Below, one piece after another: positions 22,232 through 31,616 of a stretch of 64,000 nt of DNA. The position numbers and the translations under genes are program-made. The notes under the pieces are model-generated. The model had not been told where the DNA came from and ran no database searches. It was given only the letters and a program-made list of their open reading frames with translations. The stretch covers positions 1-64,000 of the forward strand of contig NZ_JAERMU010000016.1 of the NCBI RefSeq assembly GCF_016756775.1, written 5' to 3'. Source of the stretch: Dryocola clanedunensis subsp. sulfonylureivorans. Lineage in GTDB: Bacteria > Pseudomonadota > Gammaproteobacteria > Enterobacterales > Enterobacteriaceae. Numbering within the stretch: position 1 is the stretch's first letter; each line of letters opens with the position of its first letter.

Positions 22232-23824
22232 ATGACAAGACGGATGAGCCTTCGTGCTTTACGAACAGCGGGATTGGGACTAACGGTGTTGTTGCCCGTT
22301 GTGCTGGCAATCTATTTTGCGCACATTCGTGCCGCCTCAGAGACAAGGCAGCATCTGAGCTCCTTTGCGCAATTAGTGATAGAGAAGACAGAGCTTGTTA
22401 TTCAACAGGTCACGACGGCTCAGGAAGAGGCTGGGAAATACACCGGACAAATTTGCGATACCCACCACATGCACAAAATGCTGGATATTGTGCGCAGCAA
22501 ACTTTATGTCGAAGATTTGATATATACCAACGGGAGTGAATTTTTATGCTCGTCGGCTTATAAACCTGCAGTGCCCTACCGCGCCCCGGCAGCGAATTAT
22601 ACTCGCAAACCTGATATCTCTATTTACTATTACCTGGATACGCCTTTCTTTGCTGACCATAAGATGACTTATATGCAGCAGGGAAATTACATTGTGTTGG
22701 TGAATCCTCGCGCGTACACGGATGTGATGTCAGACGATCGCAGCCTGGCCTATGGCGTGTACGATACGGTCACCAAACAGTTTTTCTCTTTAAGCGAAAA
22801 AGTGAACCAGCAGCGTCTGCATCAGTTCATTCTTGGTAGCGATCGGTATTTTACCGATAGCGACCGAGTGTACTCAATTGAACTGTCCCAAAAGCGTCCT
22901 GTCGCGGTGATCGTGTCGACTTCGCAAGCTCGGTTTAACAAAGAATGGTATCACCAGCTGACGCTAACCGTCCCGCTGGGGTTGATCTGTAGCATTATTA
23001 TTCTCCTGATGTGGTCACGCACGCGACAGCTGCTTAATTCACCGCGGCGCCTGCTGCTTCGCGCTATCGAGAAAAATCAGTTAAAGCTGCATTACCAGCC
23101 GATTATCGATATCCAGACGGGAAAATGCGTCGGCGCAGAAGCCTTGCTACGCTGGGTCAATTACAGCGGCCAGTCAATAAGTCCCGCCACATTTATCCCT
23201 CTCGCTGAAGCCGAAGGGCTAATTCAGAAAATATCCGATTATGTCATCGACACGCTGTTTAACGATCTTGGTGAGTTTCTGTCGCAACATCCGGAGCTCT
23301 ATCTTTCACTTAATTTATCCGCCACGGATTTTCACTGTCCACGACTGGTGTCGGTGCTGGCGGCAAAAATTGCGCAGTATGATGTGAAAGCCGACCAGAT
23401 CATGATTGAAGTGACCGAAAGAGGGTTTATTGATGTACCAAAAGCCCGTCCGGTCATTCAGGCGTTTCGTCAGGCAGGGTTTGAAATCGCTATTGATGAT
23501 TTTGGGACCGGCTACTCCAACCTGCATAATTTGCAGTTCTTAAACGTCGATATTCTGAAGATCGACAAATCATTTATCGATAACCTTCCTGCGGACCGGG
23601 CCCGTTATCTTATTGCGGAGCACATTATTGATATGGCTCGCAGCCTGAATCTTAAAACCATCGCAGAGGGTGTAGAGACGCAAGAGCAAGTTGACTGGCT
23701 CTCTGCGCGCGGCGTGCAATATTGCCAGGGCTGGCATTTTGCAAAGGCAATGCCGCCACAGGATTTTATTCACTGGCTCACACTCGCGGGTCAGCATACC
23801 CCCCCGCAAAGTTGCCTCGTCTGA
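22232..23824 (+). CDS. pdeC: CSS-motif cyclic-di-GMP phosphodiesterase PdeC (YjcC)
   Basis: Inner-membrane EAL phosphodiesterase. TM1 (about 13-30) and TM2 (about 243-263) bracket a periplasmic sensor with the redox-sensitive CSS motif in SEFLCSSAY. The cytoplasmic EAL domain (about 285-510) keeps the catalytic signatures GAEALLRW (EAL at 304-306), LNLSATDF, DDFGTGYSN and AEGVET, so it should be active in degrading c-di-GMP. In E. coli and Klebsiella this protein is tied to oxidative stress and biofilm control, consistent with its place next to soxSR. RBS GAGAGCAGC precedes the ATG. Confidence 0.96.
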   Translation: MTRRMSLRALRTAGLGLTVLLPVVLAIYFAHIRAASETRQHLSSFAQLVIEKTELVIQQVTTAQEEAGKYTGQICDTHHMHKMLDIVRSKLYVEDLIYTNGSEFLCSSAYKPAVPYRAPAANYTRKPDISIYYYLDTPFFADHKMTYMQQGNYIVLVNPRAYTDVMSDDRSLAYGVYDTVTKQFFSLSEKVNQQRLHQFILGSDRYFTDSDRVYSIELSQKRPVAVIVSTSQARFNKEWYHQLTLTVPLGLICSIIILLMWSRTRQLLNSPRRLLLRAIEKNQLKLHYQPIIDIQTGKCVGAEALLRWVNYSGQSISPATFIPLAEAEGLIQKISDYVIDTLFNDLGEFLSQHPELYLSLNLSATDFHCPRLVSVLAAKIAQYDVKADQIMIEVTERGFIDVPKARPVIQAFRQAGFEIAIDDFGTGYSNLHNLQFLNVDILKIDKSFIDNLPADRARYLIAEHIIDMARSLNLKTIAEGVETQEQVDWLSARGVQYCQGWHFAKAMPPQDFIHWLTLAGQHTPPQSCLV

Positions 23825-23828
23825 AAAT

Positions 23829-24152
23829 TCAGGCGTGGTGGCGATAATCAGTTGGCGTACGATCAAACTCCCGGCGGAATACGCGCGAGAAAGTTTGCTG
23901 TGATACGTAACCGTAATCCATCGCGATATCAAAAATAGGTCGTTGGGTAGATCGCAACTCCCTGGCTGCCAGCAGCAAACGGCGCTGACGAATATATTCG
24001 CCCAGCGTCTGGCGCATCACAGCACGAAACATCCTTTGCAGATACCACTTTGAGTATCCCGATTTTTGCGCCACCACGTCTATGTTCAGTGGCTGATCGA
24101 TATGCTCATCAATCCATTCTGTTAGCGGGTAGATAATGTCCTGGTGTGCCAT
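23829..24152 (-). CDS. soxS: Superoxide response activator SoxS
   Basis: Small AraC/XylS-type activator (107 residues) made only of the two helix-turn-helix subdomains. SGYSKWYLQRMFR and SQQTFSRVFRREF mark the recognition helices. It binds soxboxes of superoxide-response genes and is made when oxidised SoxR activates the shared intergenic promoter. Divergent from soxR. Confidence 0.98.
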   Translation of the reverse strand: MAHQDIIYPLTEWIDEHIDQPLNIDVVAQKSGYSKWYLQRMFRAVMRQTLGEYIRQRRLLLAARELRSTQRPIFDIAMDYGYVSQQTFSRVFRREFDRTPTDYRHHA

Positions 24153-24209
24153 AGGCCTTCCTTAATCAAAGTAATCGATTAGCAGGTTTTAATGGCAGTG
24201 AGTATAATT

Positions 24210-24227
24210 CCTCAAGTTAACTTGAGG
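24210..24227. promoter_or_regulatory. SoxR operator in the soxS promoter
   Basis: The perfect 18-base palindrome CCTCAAGTTAACTTGAGG lies between soxS and soxR and is identical in core to the E. coli SoxR site that sits in the overlong spacer of the soxS promoter. Confidence 0.95.
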
Positions 24228-24238
24228 TAAAGCCCATT

Positions 24239-24694
24239 TTGGAAAAGAAAACACCCCGTTTTAAATCTCTGCTGTCGCCGGGCGAAGTGGCGAAGCGTAC
24301 CGGCGTGGCCGTTTCAGCGCTGCACTTTTACGAAAGTAAGGGGCTGATTAAAAGCTCGCGCAACAGTGGCAATCAACGGCGTTATGCACGCGGTGTGCTG
24401 CGAACGGTAGCAATCATCAAAATTGCCCAGCGCATCGGCATCCCGCTGTCGACCATTGGTGAGGCGTTTGGCGTTTTGCCGGATGGACATTCCATCAATA
24501 AAAATGACTGGAAAAAGCTCTCTTCACTGTGGCGCGAGGAATTAGATCGCCGTATCCATACGCTGACGGCACTGCGGGATGAACTGGACGGGTGTATCGG
24601 CTGCGGCTGCTTGTCCGGCGCTGATTGTCCATTGCGGAATCCGGGGGATAAGCTGGGTGAGCAGGGAACGGGTGCGCGCCTGCTGGAAGATTAG
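24239..24694 (+). CDS. soxR: Redox-sensitive transcriptional activator SoxR
   Basis: MerR-family dimer with a [2Fe-2S] cluster that senses redox-cycling agents. MerR helix-turn-helix [20 protein letters not shown], dimerisation helix, then cluster cysteines [12 protein letters not shown] (C119, C122, C124, C130). The start is a TTG (MEKKTPRFK), giving 151 residues and aligning with E. coli; the operator ends 11 bases upstream. Confidence 0.97.
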   Translation: MEKKTPRFKSLLSPGEVAKRTGVAVSALHFYESKGLIKSSRNSGNQRRYARGVLRTVAIIKIAQRIGIPLSTIGEAFGVLPDGHSINKNDWKKLSSLWREELDRRIHTLTALRDELDGCIGCGCLSGADCPLRNPGDKLGEQGTGARLLED

Positions 24695-24715
24695 GATAAA
24701 CGCCAGGTATACATT

Positions 24716-24746
24716 GCCGGATGACGCTTCGCTTATCCGGCCTACG
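24716..24746. repeat. REP palindrome downstream of soxR
   Basis: GCCGGATGACG with CTTATCCGGCCTAC, the form closest to the classical E. coli REP. Confidence 0.8.
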
Positions 24747-24774
24747 CTACGTTGACCGGGACTTCAGGCATTCA

Positions 24775-24919
24775 ACCCAAAACTAAAGCGCCCGACTTCG
24801 GCGCTTTAGTTTGTTCCCGGTCTTTGTCTTTCGATCTATCCCGCTTTTCGCAAGGAGGGTTTCCCCCGACATCAGCGTCCCTCAATCACACGTTCTCAGG
24901 AGGTTCCGGATTGCGCTGA
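24775..24919 (-). ncRNA. sraL: Small RNA SraL (RyjA)
   Basis: In E. coli and Salmonella the roughly 140-nt sRNA SraL is encoded antisense in the soxR-ghxP gap, ending at the soxR terminator. Here the minus strand shows the same layout: a sigma-S-like CTACACTT element (24926-24933) followed after a normal gap by about 140 bases and a strong 13-base-stem terminator (24780-24812) with TTTAGTTTT. SraL is a sigma-S-dependent RNA reported to act on tig and rho mRNAs. Identity is inferred from position, length and signals, not alignment. Confidence 0.8.
24780..24812. terminator. Bidirectional terminator shared by soxR and SraL
   Basis: Perfect 13-base stem AAACTAAAGCGCC / GGCGCTTTAGTTT with a 7-base loop and T-rich exits in both directions. 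Confidence 0.85.
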
Positions 24920-25047
24920 CAATTTAAGTGTAGAACCCGCTGGCGAGTACGCAAGAAAAATAGTGTATTTTTTGTACAGTTTTTTGTTCCCCGTTTTACG
25001 CAGCGTTTCCTATAGTTATCCCATCCGCGAAAACAAAAGGTTAGCCC

Positions 25048-25716
25048 ATGATCATCGTCCATCACCTGAATAACTCCCGTTCACAGCGCGTTCTGTGGAT
25101 GCTGGAAGAATTAGATAAGCCCTACCAGATAGTGCGATATCAGCGCGAACCCACCATGCTGGCCCCGGAATCGCTGAAGAAAGTTCATCCGCTAGGTAAG
25201 TCCCCCGTGGTTGAAGACAACGGTAATATTCTGGTGGAGTCCGGCGCTATCCTTGAATATCTCCAGGAAACTTACGATCCTGAAAGCCGCCTGAAACCCA
25301 TTGCGGCGCAGGACAGGCTGCAATACCGCTTCTGGCTGCACTATGCCGAAGGATCGCTGATGCCGCTGTTAATGATGAAGCTCGTCTTCAGCAGACTCGG
25401 GAAGGCTCCCGTGCCGTGGCTGCTGCGCCCGGTAGGTAACGTGCTGGGGCAGGGCGTGCAGAAGGCTTACCTTAATAAGCAGCTCCTTACCCACGCCCGG
25501 TTTATTGAAAACTATCTCGCGACTTCCCCCTGGTTTGCGGGGCAGGCTTTCAGCGCGGCGGATATTCAGATGATCTTCCCTGTTATCGCCCTGCTGGCAA
25601 GAGGGGCGGTACACGACCTGCCTAATATGCAGGCGTGGTTGAAAAATGCGCAAATGCGTCCCGCCTGGCAAAGCGCTATTACGCAGGGTGGCCCCTTCGA
25701 GCTCCCCGCTGGCTAA
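25048..25716 (+). CDS. Glutathione S-transferase family protein
   Basis: 222 residues with a thioredoxin-like N-terminal domain (IIVHHLNNSRSQRVLWMLEEL; the glutathione-contacting VHPLGKSPVVEDNG and ESGAILEYL) and an all-helical C-terminal domain. It probably conjugates or reduces electrophiles with glutathione in the cytoplasm; the substrate is unknown. It stands alone between sraL and ghxP; its nearness to soxRS suggests a detoxification role, but no soxbox was identified. RBS AAAGG precedes the ATG. Confidence 0.92.
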   Translation: MIIVHHLNNSRSQRVLWMLEELDKPYQIVRYQREPTMLAPESLKKVHPLGKSPVVEDNGNILVESGAILEYLQETYDPESRLKPIAAQDRLQYRFWLHYAEGSLMPLLMMKLVFSRLGKAPVPWLLRPVGNVLGQGVQKAYLNKQLLTHARFIENYLATSPWFAGQAFSAADIQMIFPVIALLARGAVHDLPNMQAWLKNAQMRPAWQSAITQGGPFELPAG

Positions 25717-26066
25717 CCTATTCATAAATCCTATGAGTCAGTCAAAAACATTACCGGTATCTTGCGCTATTGTTGCGAAATTGCGCATCGACGATATCGT
25801 TTGCGCATGACGTGGTGATAATTTGTTCGTCCAGCGCGATTTTCAGCAAAAAGCGAGAAAGTTCGGTTGAAAATCCACTCAATAAGGCCGGATAATCGTT
25901 TGCCTTCAATTTGACGCACAGTTTTTACACGTGGAGTTAAACGTTTGCTATTTTGCGACGCCCTTTTTTGTCGCAATCGCAGCACAAGGATTAGACGTTT
26001 AATCGGCAGCGGGAAGTCCGTCACGTGTAACGACGTAATCATAAAAATCTCAGGGGATTTTTCACT
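25717..26066. other. ghxP leader region with PurR-like sites and a hairpin
   Basis: 350 bases without a supported gene. It holds two PurR-like half-palindromes (25890-25905 and 25935-25950) and a 7-base stem TTGCGAC/GTCGCAA (25953-25976) with a T-rich loop, all upstream of ghxP. Most of it is probably promoter and 5' leader. Confidence 0.55.
25890..25950 (+). promoter_or_regulatory. Candidate PurR operators upstream of ghxP
   Basis: Two 16-base windows centred on CG carry the half-site CGTTTGC of the PurR consensus ACGCAAACGTTTGCGT (about 10 and 11 of 16 matches by eye). PurR control would fit a purine permease. Inferred from consensus only. Confidence 0.5.
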
Positions 26067-27416
26067 ATGTCTATTCCTTCACCGCGTGCAACCGGCGGTC
26101 TTGACGCCTGGTTCAAAATATCTGCACGTGGCAGTACCGTTCGCCAGGAAGTCGTGGCTGGGCTGACCACCTTTCTCGCAATGGTCTATTCCGTCATTGT
26201 CGTACCGGGCATGCTGGGCAAAGCGGGCTTTCCGCCAGCTGCGGTATTCGTGGCAACCTGTCTGGTTGCGGGCGTTGGCTCGCTGGTTATGGGCCTGTGG
26301 GCGAATCTGCCGCTGGCTATCGGCTGCGCCATCTCACTGACCGCCTTCACCGCGTTTAGCCTGGTGCTGGGCCAGCACATCAGCGTTCCTGTCGCTCTGG
26401 GTGCGGTGTTCCTGATGGGCGTGCTGTTTACCATTATCTCTGCCACCGGCATTCGTAGCTGGATTTTACGCAACCTGCCGATGGGCGTGGCGCACGGTAC
26501 GGGCATTGGTATCGGTCTGTTCCTGCTGCTGATTGCCGCCAACGGCGTTGGCCTGGTGGTAAAGAACCCGCTGGAAGGTCTGCCGGTTGCCCTCGGTAAT
26601 TTCGCCAGCTTCCCGGTGATTATGTCGCTGATTGGCCTGGCGGTGATTATCGGCCTTGAGAAATTGAAAATTCCTGGCGGCATTTTGCTGACCATTATTG
26701 GGGTGTCCGTTGTTGGGCTGATTTTCGACCCAAGCGTGCATTTCTCCGGTATTTTCGCCATGCCTTCATTGAAAGATGAATCTGGTCACTCTCTGATTGG
26801 CAGCCTGGACATCATGGGCGCGCTGAATCCGGTCGTGCTGCCAAGCGTTCTGGCGCTGGTGATGACGGCGGTATTTGATGCCACCGGGACTATCCGCGCG
26901 GTAGCCGGCCAGGCAAACCTGCTGGATAAAGACGGGCAGATTATCGACGGCGGCAAAGCGCTGACTACCGACTCCCTGAGCAGCGTGTTCTCCGGTCTTG
27001 TGGGCGCAGCGCCTGCGGCGGTGTATATCGAATCTGCGGCAGGGACGGCGGCGGGGGGTAAAACAGGTCTGACGGCCATCACCGTTGGCGTACTGTTCCT
27101 GCTGATCCTGTTCCTTTCCCCGCTTTCTTATCTGGTGCCTGCTTACGCAACGGCCCCTGCGCTGATGTACGTCGGCCTGCTGATGCTAAGCAACGTGGCG
27201 AAAATTGATTTTGCAGACTTCGTGGATGCGATGTCGGGCCTGATCACCGCGGTGTTCATTGTGCTGACCTGTAACATCGTGACCGGCATCATGATAGGCT
27301 TCGCTACGCTGGTGATTGGTCGTGTTGTTTCCGGTGAATGGCGCAAGCTGAACATCGGCACGGTTGTTATCGCGATTGCGCTGGTAGCGTTTTACGCGGG
27401 CGGCTGGGCAATCTAG
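26067..27416 (+). CDS. ghxP: Guanine/hypoxanthine permease GhxP
   Basis: NCS2/AzgA-like proton-coupled importer of guanine and hypoxanthine in the inner membrane. 449 residues with 12-14 hydrophobic spans; the conserved [19 protein letters not shown], the transport-site stretch [23 protein letters not shown] and the N-terminal [19 protein letters not shown] are present. Close to E. coli GhxP (YjcD) along the whole length. RBS AGGGG precedes the ATG. Confidence 0.97.
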   Translation: MSIPSPRATGGLDAWFKISARGSTVRQEVVAGLTTFLAMVYSVIVVPGMLGKAGFPPAAVFVATCLVAGVGSLVMGLWANLPLAIGCAISLTAFTAFSLVLGQHISVPVALGAVFLMGVLFTIISATGIRSWILRNLPMGVAHGTGIGIGLFLLLIAANGVGLVVKNPLEGLPVALGNFASFPVIMSLIGLAVIIGLEKLKIPGGILLTIIGVSVVGLIFDPSVHFSGIFAMPSLKDESGHSLIGSLDIMGALNPVVLPSVLALVMTAVFDATGTIRAVAGQANLLDKDGQIIDGGKALTTDSLSSVFSGLVGAAPAAVYIESAAGTAAGGKTGLTAITVGVLFLLILFLSPLSYLVPAYATAPALMYVGLLMLSNVAKIDFADFVDAMSGLITAVFIVLTCNIVTGIMIGFATLVIGRVVSGEWRKLNIGTVVIAIALVAFYAGGWAI

Positions 27417-27428
27417 CTCTTATCTCTT

Positions 27429-27462
27429 GCGGGTTACGTCCTGTAGCCCGCACGCTTCTTTT
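27429..27462 (+). terminator. Probable terminator after ghxP
   Basis: A nine-pair stem (GCGGGTTAC with GTAGCCCGC, one G-T pair) is followed by a pyrimidine-rich tail containing CTTCTTTTCTTTC. Confidence 0.55.
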
Positions 27463-27565
27463 CTTTCAAGGCATTTCCTGTTTCCTTCCGGTGTAAAAAG
27501 TTGTTCTATTATGGGAGCAACCTCCTGAAAAAAGGGCTTCACAACACACCGAACTGAAGGAAAGC

Positions 27566-29212
27566 ATGGAAATTTTCTTTACCATTCTCATCATGACCCT
27601 TGTGGTTTCACTCTCCGGGGTCGCCACGCGTCTGCTGCCGTTCCAGATCCCGCTGCCGTTAATGCAAATCGCCATTGGTGCGGTTCTGGCCTGGCCCCAC
27701 TTTGGCCTGCACGTCGATTTCAACCCGGAGCTGTTCCTCGTGCTGTTTATTCCACCTCTGCTGTTTGCGGACGGCTGGAAAACGCCAACGCATGAATTTC
27801 TTAACCACGGGCGAGAGATTATCGGCCTTGCGCTGGTGCTGGTGCTGGTCATCGTGGTCGGTATTGGCTTCCTGATTTACTATCTTGTGCCGGGGATCCC
27901 GCTGATTCCGGCATTTGCGCTGGCGGCAGTGTTGTCGCCAACGGATGCCGTGGCGCTGTCCGGCATCGTCGGTGAAGGGCGTATCCCAAAGAAAATCATG
28001 GGGATATTGCAGGGTGAAGCGCTAATGAACGACGCTTCGGGCCTGGTTTCGCTAAAAATGGCCGTTGCCGTTGCGGTAGGCACGATGGTGTTCACCGTGG
28101 GTGGGGCGACAGTGGAGTTCTTTAAAGTCGCCATTGGTGGGCTGCTGGCCGGGATTGCCGTGAGCTGGCTGTACGGTAAGTCACTGCGTCTGATGAGCCG
28201 CTGGAGCGGGGACGAACCCGCCACGCAGATCCTGCTGCTTCTGCTGCTCCCGTTTGCTTCCTACCTTATTGCAGAACATATTGGGGTATCGGGCATCCTT
28301 GCTGCCGTCGCTGCGGGTATGACCATCACCCGCTCCGGCGTGCTGCGTAGCGCACCGCTGGCAATGCGCCTGCGCGCCAACAGCGTCTGGGCGATGCTGG
28401 AGTTTGTGTTCAACGGCATGGTCTTCCTGATGCTGGGGTTACAGCTGCCGGGCATTCTCGAAACCTCCGTTGCGGCGGCCAATGCCGATCCTAATGTGGA
28501 ACTGTGGATGTTGTTCCTCGATGTCGGGTTGATTTACATTGCGCTGATTGGCGTGCGTTTCCTGTGGCTATGGTCAATGAAACGCCTCAGCTTGCGCTTC
28601 CTGAAAAGTCGCCCGCTGGAGTTTGGCAACTATACGACGCGCGAGCTGGCTATTGCTTCTTTTGCCGGGGTGCGTGGTGCCATCACCCTTGCGGGTGTGC
28701 TCTCCATTCCTCTCCTGTTGGGCGACGGTTCGCCTTTCCCGGCGCGTTATGAACTGATATTCCTTTCTGCCGGCGTCATTCTTTTCTCGTTGCTGGTGGG
28801 GGTGGTGATGCTGCCGATTCTGCTGCGCAATGTAGAGGTGCCGGACAAAGCGGTCGCCCGTACGGAGGAGAGGCTTGCCCGTTCCGCAACGGCTGAAGTG
28901 GCGATTGTTGCCATTCAGAAAATGGAGGAGAGGCTGGCTGCCGATACCAAAGAAAATATCGACGATCAGCTACTCAAAGAGGTGAGTTCGCGAGTCATAG
29001 GTAATCTGCGTCGCCGTGCCGACGGGCGTAACGACGTGGAGAGCAGCGCGCTGGAAGAGAACCTTGAGCGCCGCTTCCGCCTGGCGGCTTTACGTTCAGA
29101 ACGCGCCGAGCTTTATCATCTGCGCGCTACCCAAAAGATCAGCAACGACACGCTGACGAAGCTGCTGCACGATCTTGATCTGCTGGAGGCGCTGCTAGTC
29201 GAGCAGCATTAA
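27566..29212 (+). CDS. yjcE: CPA1 family Na+/H+ antiporter YjcE
   Basis: 548-residue cation:proton antiporter. About twelve spans with the family signatures LFIPPLLFADGW, AVLSPTDAVALSGIVGEG and EALMNDASGL (the ND ion-site pair), then FAGVRGAITLAG, followed by a charged cytosolic tail (about 410-548). E. coli YjcE is nearly the same length; ion preference is not experimentally settled there. RBS AAGGAAAGC precedes the ATG. Confidence 0.95.
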   Translation: MEIFFTILIMTLVVSLSGVATRLLPFQIPLPLMQIAIGAVLAWPHFGLHVDFNPELFLVLFIPPLLFADGWKTPTHEFLNHGREIIGLALVLVLVIVVGIGFLIYYLVPGIPLIPAFALAAVLSPTDAVALSGIVGEGRIPKKIMGILQGEALMNDASGLVSLKMAVAVAVGTMVFTVGGATVEFFKVAIGGLLAGIAVSWLYGKSLRLMSRWSGDEPATQILLLLLLPFASYLIAEHIGVSGILAAVAAGMTITRSGVLRSAPLAMRLRANSVWAMLEFVFNGMVFLMLGLQLPGILETSVAAANADPNVELWMLFLDVGLIYIALIGVRFLWLWSMKRLSLRFLKSRPLEFGNYTTRELAIASFAGVRGAITLAGVLSIPLLLGDGSPFPARYELIFLSAGVILFSLLVGVVMLPILLRNVEVPDKAVARTEERLARSATAEVAIVAIQKMEERLAADTKENIDDQLLKEVSSRVIGNLRRRADGRNDVESSALEENLERRFRLAALRSERAELYHLRATQKISNDTLTKLLHDLDLLEALLVEQH

Positions 29213-29240
29213 CCAGTAAACGACGCGGGTGCTTAACCAA

Positions 29241-29269
29241 GGATGGATAAGCGCCAGCGCCATCCACCT
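29241..29269. repeat. REP-like palindrome between yjcE and the LysR gene
   Basis: GGATGGAT with ATCCACC arms around GCGCCAGCGC, at the junction of two convergent genes. Confidence 0.65.
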
Positions 29270-29277
29270 GTCGTCTG

Positions 29278-30165
29278 TTACTCAACCATCGGCCAGAACT
29301 CTTTGCAGCAGGTAATCCACGCCTGCGCGCTCTGCGAGATATAGACGCCCTCCCGCCAGATCATCTCTAGCTGCCAGCTTAAATCACTGTTTAACGGCAG
29401 CCACATCAGCGTCGTTTTATCCAGTTTTTCACAGATTGGCTCGGGCAGGATAGCAATGCCGATCCCTGCCTGAACCATTGAAGCCAGAAAATCCCATTGG
29501 CCGCTACGCACGGCAATTTGAGGCGTAAAACCATGCTCCTGAAAGAGCTGGATTAACTGGCGGCTAAGGGCAAAGTCTTCGTTATAAATGAGCAGAGGAT
29601 GGGCGGCGAGTTCGCCGGGATCGACGCTGGTGCGTGACATCCACTGCCCGGACCTCGGCACCAGAACACACAGGCGATGACGAAAGAGAGGCAGGCTGCA
29701 AAATAAGTTTTCATCGTCCGCGGGTAACGCCGTCATGGCTAAATCAAGCTCGCCGTTGATCACCGCCTGCTGTACCGTCAGGCCGCCAAATTCGGAAATT
29801 TTTAGCTCAACACCAGGATAGCGCTGGCGATACAGGCCAATGGGGCCGGTCATCAGCATACCCACCATTGGCGGAATGCCCAGGCGCAGCACACCTTTGC
29901 TAAGGTGGTTGATATCCCCCAGCTCCGCCTCCAGCTGGCGAAACTCTGCCAGAATAGCCAGGCCGCGTTGATAGACCACCTCCCCCGTATCGGTGAGCAG
30001 CAGCTTTCGGCCATCCCGAATCAGCAGGGTACAGCCCAGCTCATCTTCCAGATTACGCAACATTTTGCTGATAGTCGGCTGGGTGACGAACATTTTCTCC
30101 GCCGCACGGGTAAAGCTTTGCTGGCGGACGACCTCAACAAAATAGCGTAGCGTTCTGATATCCAT
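29278..30165 (-). CDS. LysR-family regulator, CidR-like
   Basis: 295 residues with an N-terminal winged helix-turn-helix (FTRAAEKMFVTQPTISKMLRNLEDELG) and a periplasmic-binding-like effector domain. The sequence resembles CidR-type regulators of cidAB/lrgAB operons, and a CidA/LrgA-CidB/LrgB pair lies 4 kb away with reading away from it, separated only by a wza-wzb-wzc insertion. The second ATG (30165) is better placed after GAGAA than the first (30171). The effector is unknown; acetate or pyruvate is a guess from the neighbouring acs-actP genes. Confidence 0.85.
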   Translation of the reverse strand: MDIRTLRYFVEVVRQQSFTRAAEKMFVTQPTISKMLRNLEDELGCTLLIRDGRKLLLTDTGEVVYQRGLAILAEFRQLEAELGDINHLSKGVLRLGIPPMVGMLMTGPIGLYRQRYPGVELKISEFGGLTVQQAVINGELDLAMTALPADDENLFCSLPLFRHRLCVLVPRSGQWMSRTSVDPGELAAHPLLIYNEDFALSRQLIQLFQEHGFTPQIAVRSGQWDFLASMVQAGIGIAILPEPICEKLDKTTLMWLPLNSDLSWQLEMIWREGVYISQSAQAWITCCKEFWPMVE

Positions 30166-30369
30166 GATCATTCTCGATGTCTATGTCTCCTTTTATTCTA
30201 ATTCATATTCTCTATTGTTGGCAGCCTGGAGAAAAAAATAATGTCAGCGGGGAAGCGCGGTCTGATAAAAAGGGTTTAAGCTATAATGAAACTATTTATT
30301 ACGGGTGATAATATAAATTTATTGTATTAGGCAGTATTCTTAAATGCTTATTCATACACTTAAGCTGCG

Positions 30370-30398
30370 TTGACAAAGCTGTTCTTTTCGATGATATT
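30370..30398 (+). promoter_or_regulatory. Candidate sigma-70 promoter of the wza-wzb-wzc trio
   Basis: TTGACA at 30370-30375, a 17-base spacer and GATATT at 30393-30398, about 65 bases before the wza-like start. It lies within an AT-rich stretch. An imperfect RcsAB-like box is at 30328-30342. Confidence 0.5.
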
Positions 30399-30464
30399 CA
30401 CGCACTTCCTTTGGTTTATGATTTTAATGTGCCAATTGTTTCTTCTGATTATGGATAATCGTCA

Positions 30465-31616
30465 GTGCTGGTTCTTAATAAAATAGCCCCTGCGCCTCTT
30501 CTTTTTTTATTGATGACGCTCGTTGTTTCTGGTTGTACTGTCTCCCCCGGTACAAATTTAAAAACGGCCAATAAAGAGAAGGTCAAATCCACTCAGCCCA
30601 AAGTTGCAATAGAAGATTTGGTGAGCGTATACGCTATTACTCCTCAGCTAACCGCTTCACTTTCTGCGGCTAAAGCCGTACCACAGGATAATACATCGTT
30701 AGACCAGCAGATTCATACCTATGTCTATCGTATCGGGGTGGGTGATATATTAACGGTTACGGTCTGGGATCATCCAGAATTGACAACGCCGGCGGGCCAG
30801 TACCGCAGCGCCAGTGAGTCCGGGAATTGGGTTCAGGCTGACGGTACCATTTTTTATCCGTATGCCGGAAAAATTAAAGCGGAAGGGAAAACATTAGAAG
30901 AGATCAGGGGCATTTTAACCAGAAAACTGGCCCCGTGGATTGAATCTCCTCAGGTTGATGTCAGTATTGCCAGCTTTCACTCTCAAAAAGCCTATATTAC
31001 AGGTGAAGTGGTAAAAAGTGGCCAGCAGGCTATTACTAATGTGCCGTTGACGATCATTGATGCCCTTAATCAGGCTGGTGGCTTGACTGACTCCGCTGAC
31101 TGGAATAATGCGGTGTTGATTCATCAGGGAAAAAAGGAGACGCTTTCACTCAAGGCATTGCTCAAATCTGGCGACCTGATGCAAAACCGCCTGCTGCTGG
31201 CTGGTGACGTCTTGTACGTTCCACGTAATGACGATCTGAAAATTTTTGTCATGGGGGAAGTCAACAAACAAACCGTATTACGCATGGACAGCAGCGGTAT
31301 GACGCTAACGGAAGCTTTGGGCCATGCGGAGGGAATTAACCAGGCGACATCTGATGCAACCGGCATTTTTGTTATCCGTGCTACACATACCGATGAGCAA
31401 GATAAGAAAATTGCTGCGATTTATCAGCTCGATGCAAGTGACGCCAGCGCGCTTGTGTTGGGAACGGCTTTTCAGCTTCAACCCTATGACATTGTCTATG
31501 TGACCACGGCGCCTGTGGCGCGCTGGAACCGTGTGATTGCCCAGCTTGTCCCAACGATAACGGGCGTAAAAGATATAACAGAAACGGCCAGGCAGATCAG
31601 AAACTGGGGTGGATAG
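30465..31616 (+). CDS. Wza-like polysaccharide export lipoprotein
   Basis: 383-residue outer-membrane polysaccharide secretin of the Wza/GfcE type. A signal peptide ends in the lipobox VSGC (lipidated Cys24); the Poly_export/PES domain appears near [19 protein letters not shown], followed by two SLBB-type repeats ([23 protein letters not shown]) and a C-terminal helix for the membrane pore ([19 protein letters not shown]). It starts at a GTG; an ATG at codon 17 would destroy the signal peptide. First gene of an AT-richer trio with the phosphatase and kinase. Confidence 0.88.
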   Translation: MLVLNKIAPAPLLFLLMTLVVSGCTVSPGTNLKTANKEKVKSTQPKVAIEDLVSVYAITPQLTASLSAAKAVPQDNTSLDQQIHTYVYRIGVGDILTVTVWDHPELTTPAGQYRSASESGNWVQADGTIFYPYAGKIKAEGKTLEEIRGILTRKLAPWIESPQVDVSIASFHSQKAYITGEVVKSGQQAITNVPLTIIDALNQAGGLTDSADWNNAVLIHQGKKETLSLKALLKSGDLMQNRLLLAGDVLYVPRNDDLKIFVMGEVNKQTVLRMDSSGMTLTEALGHAEGINQATSDATGIFVIRATHTDEQDKKIAAIYQLDASDASALVLGTAFQLQPYDIVYVTTAPVARWNRVIAQLVPTITGVKDITETARQIRNWGG

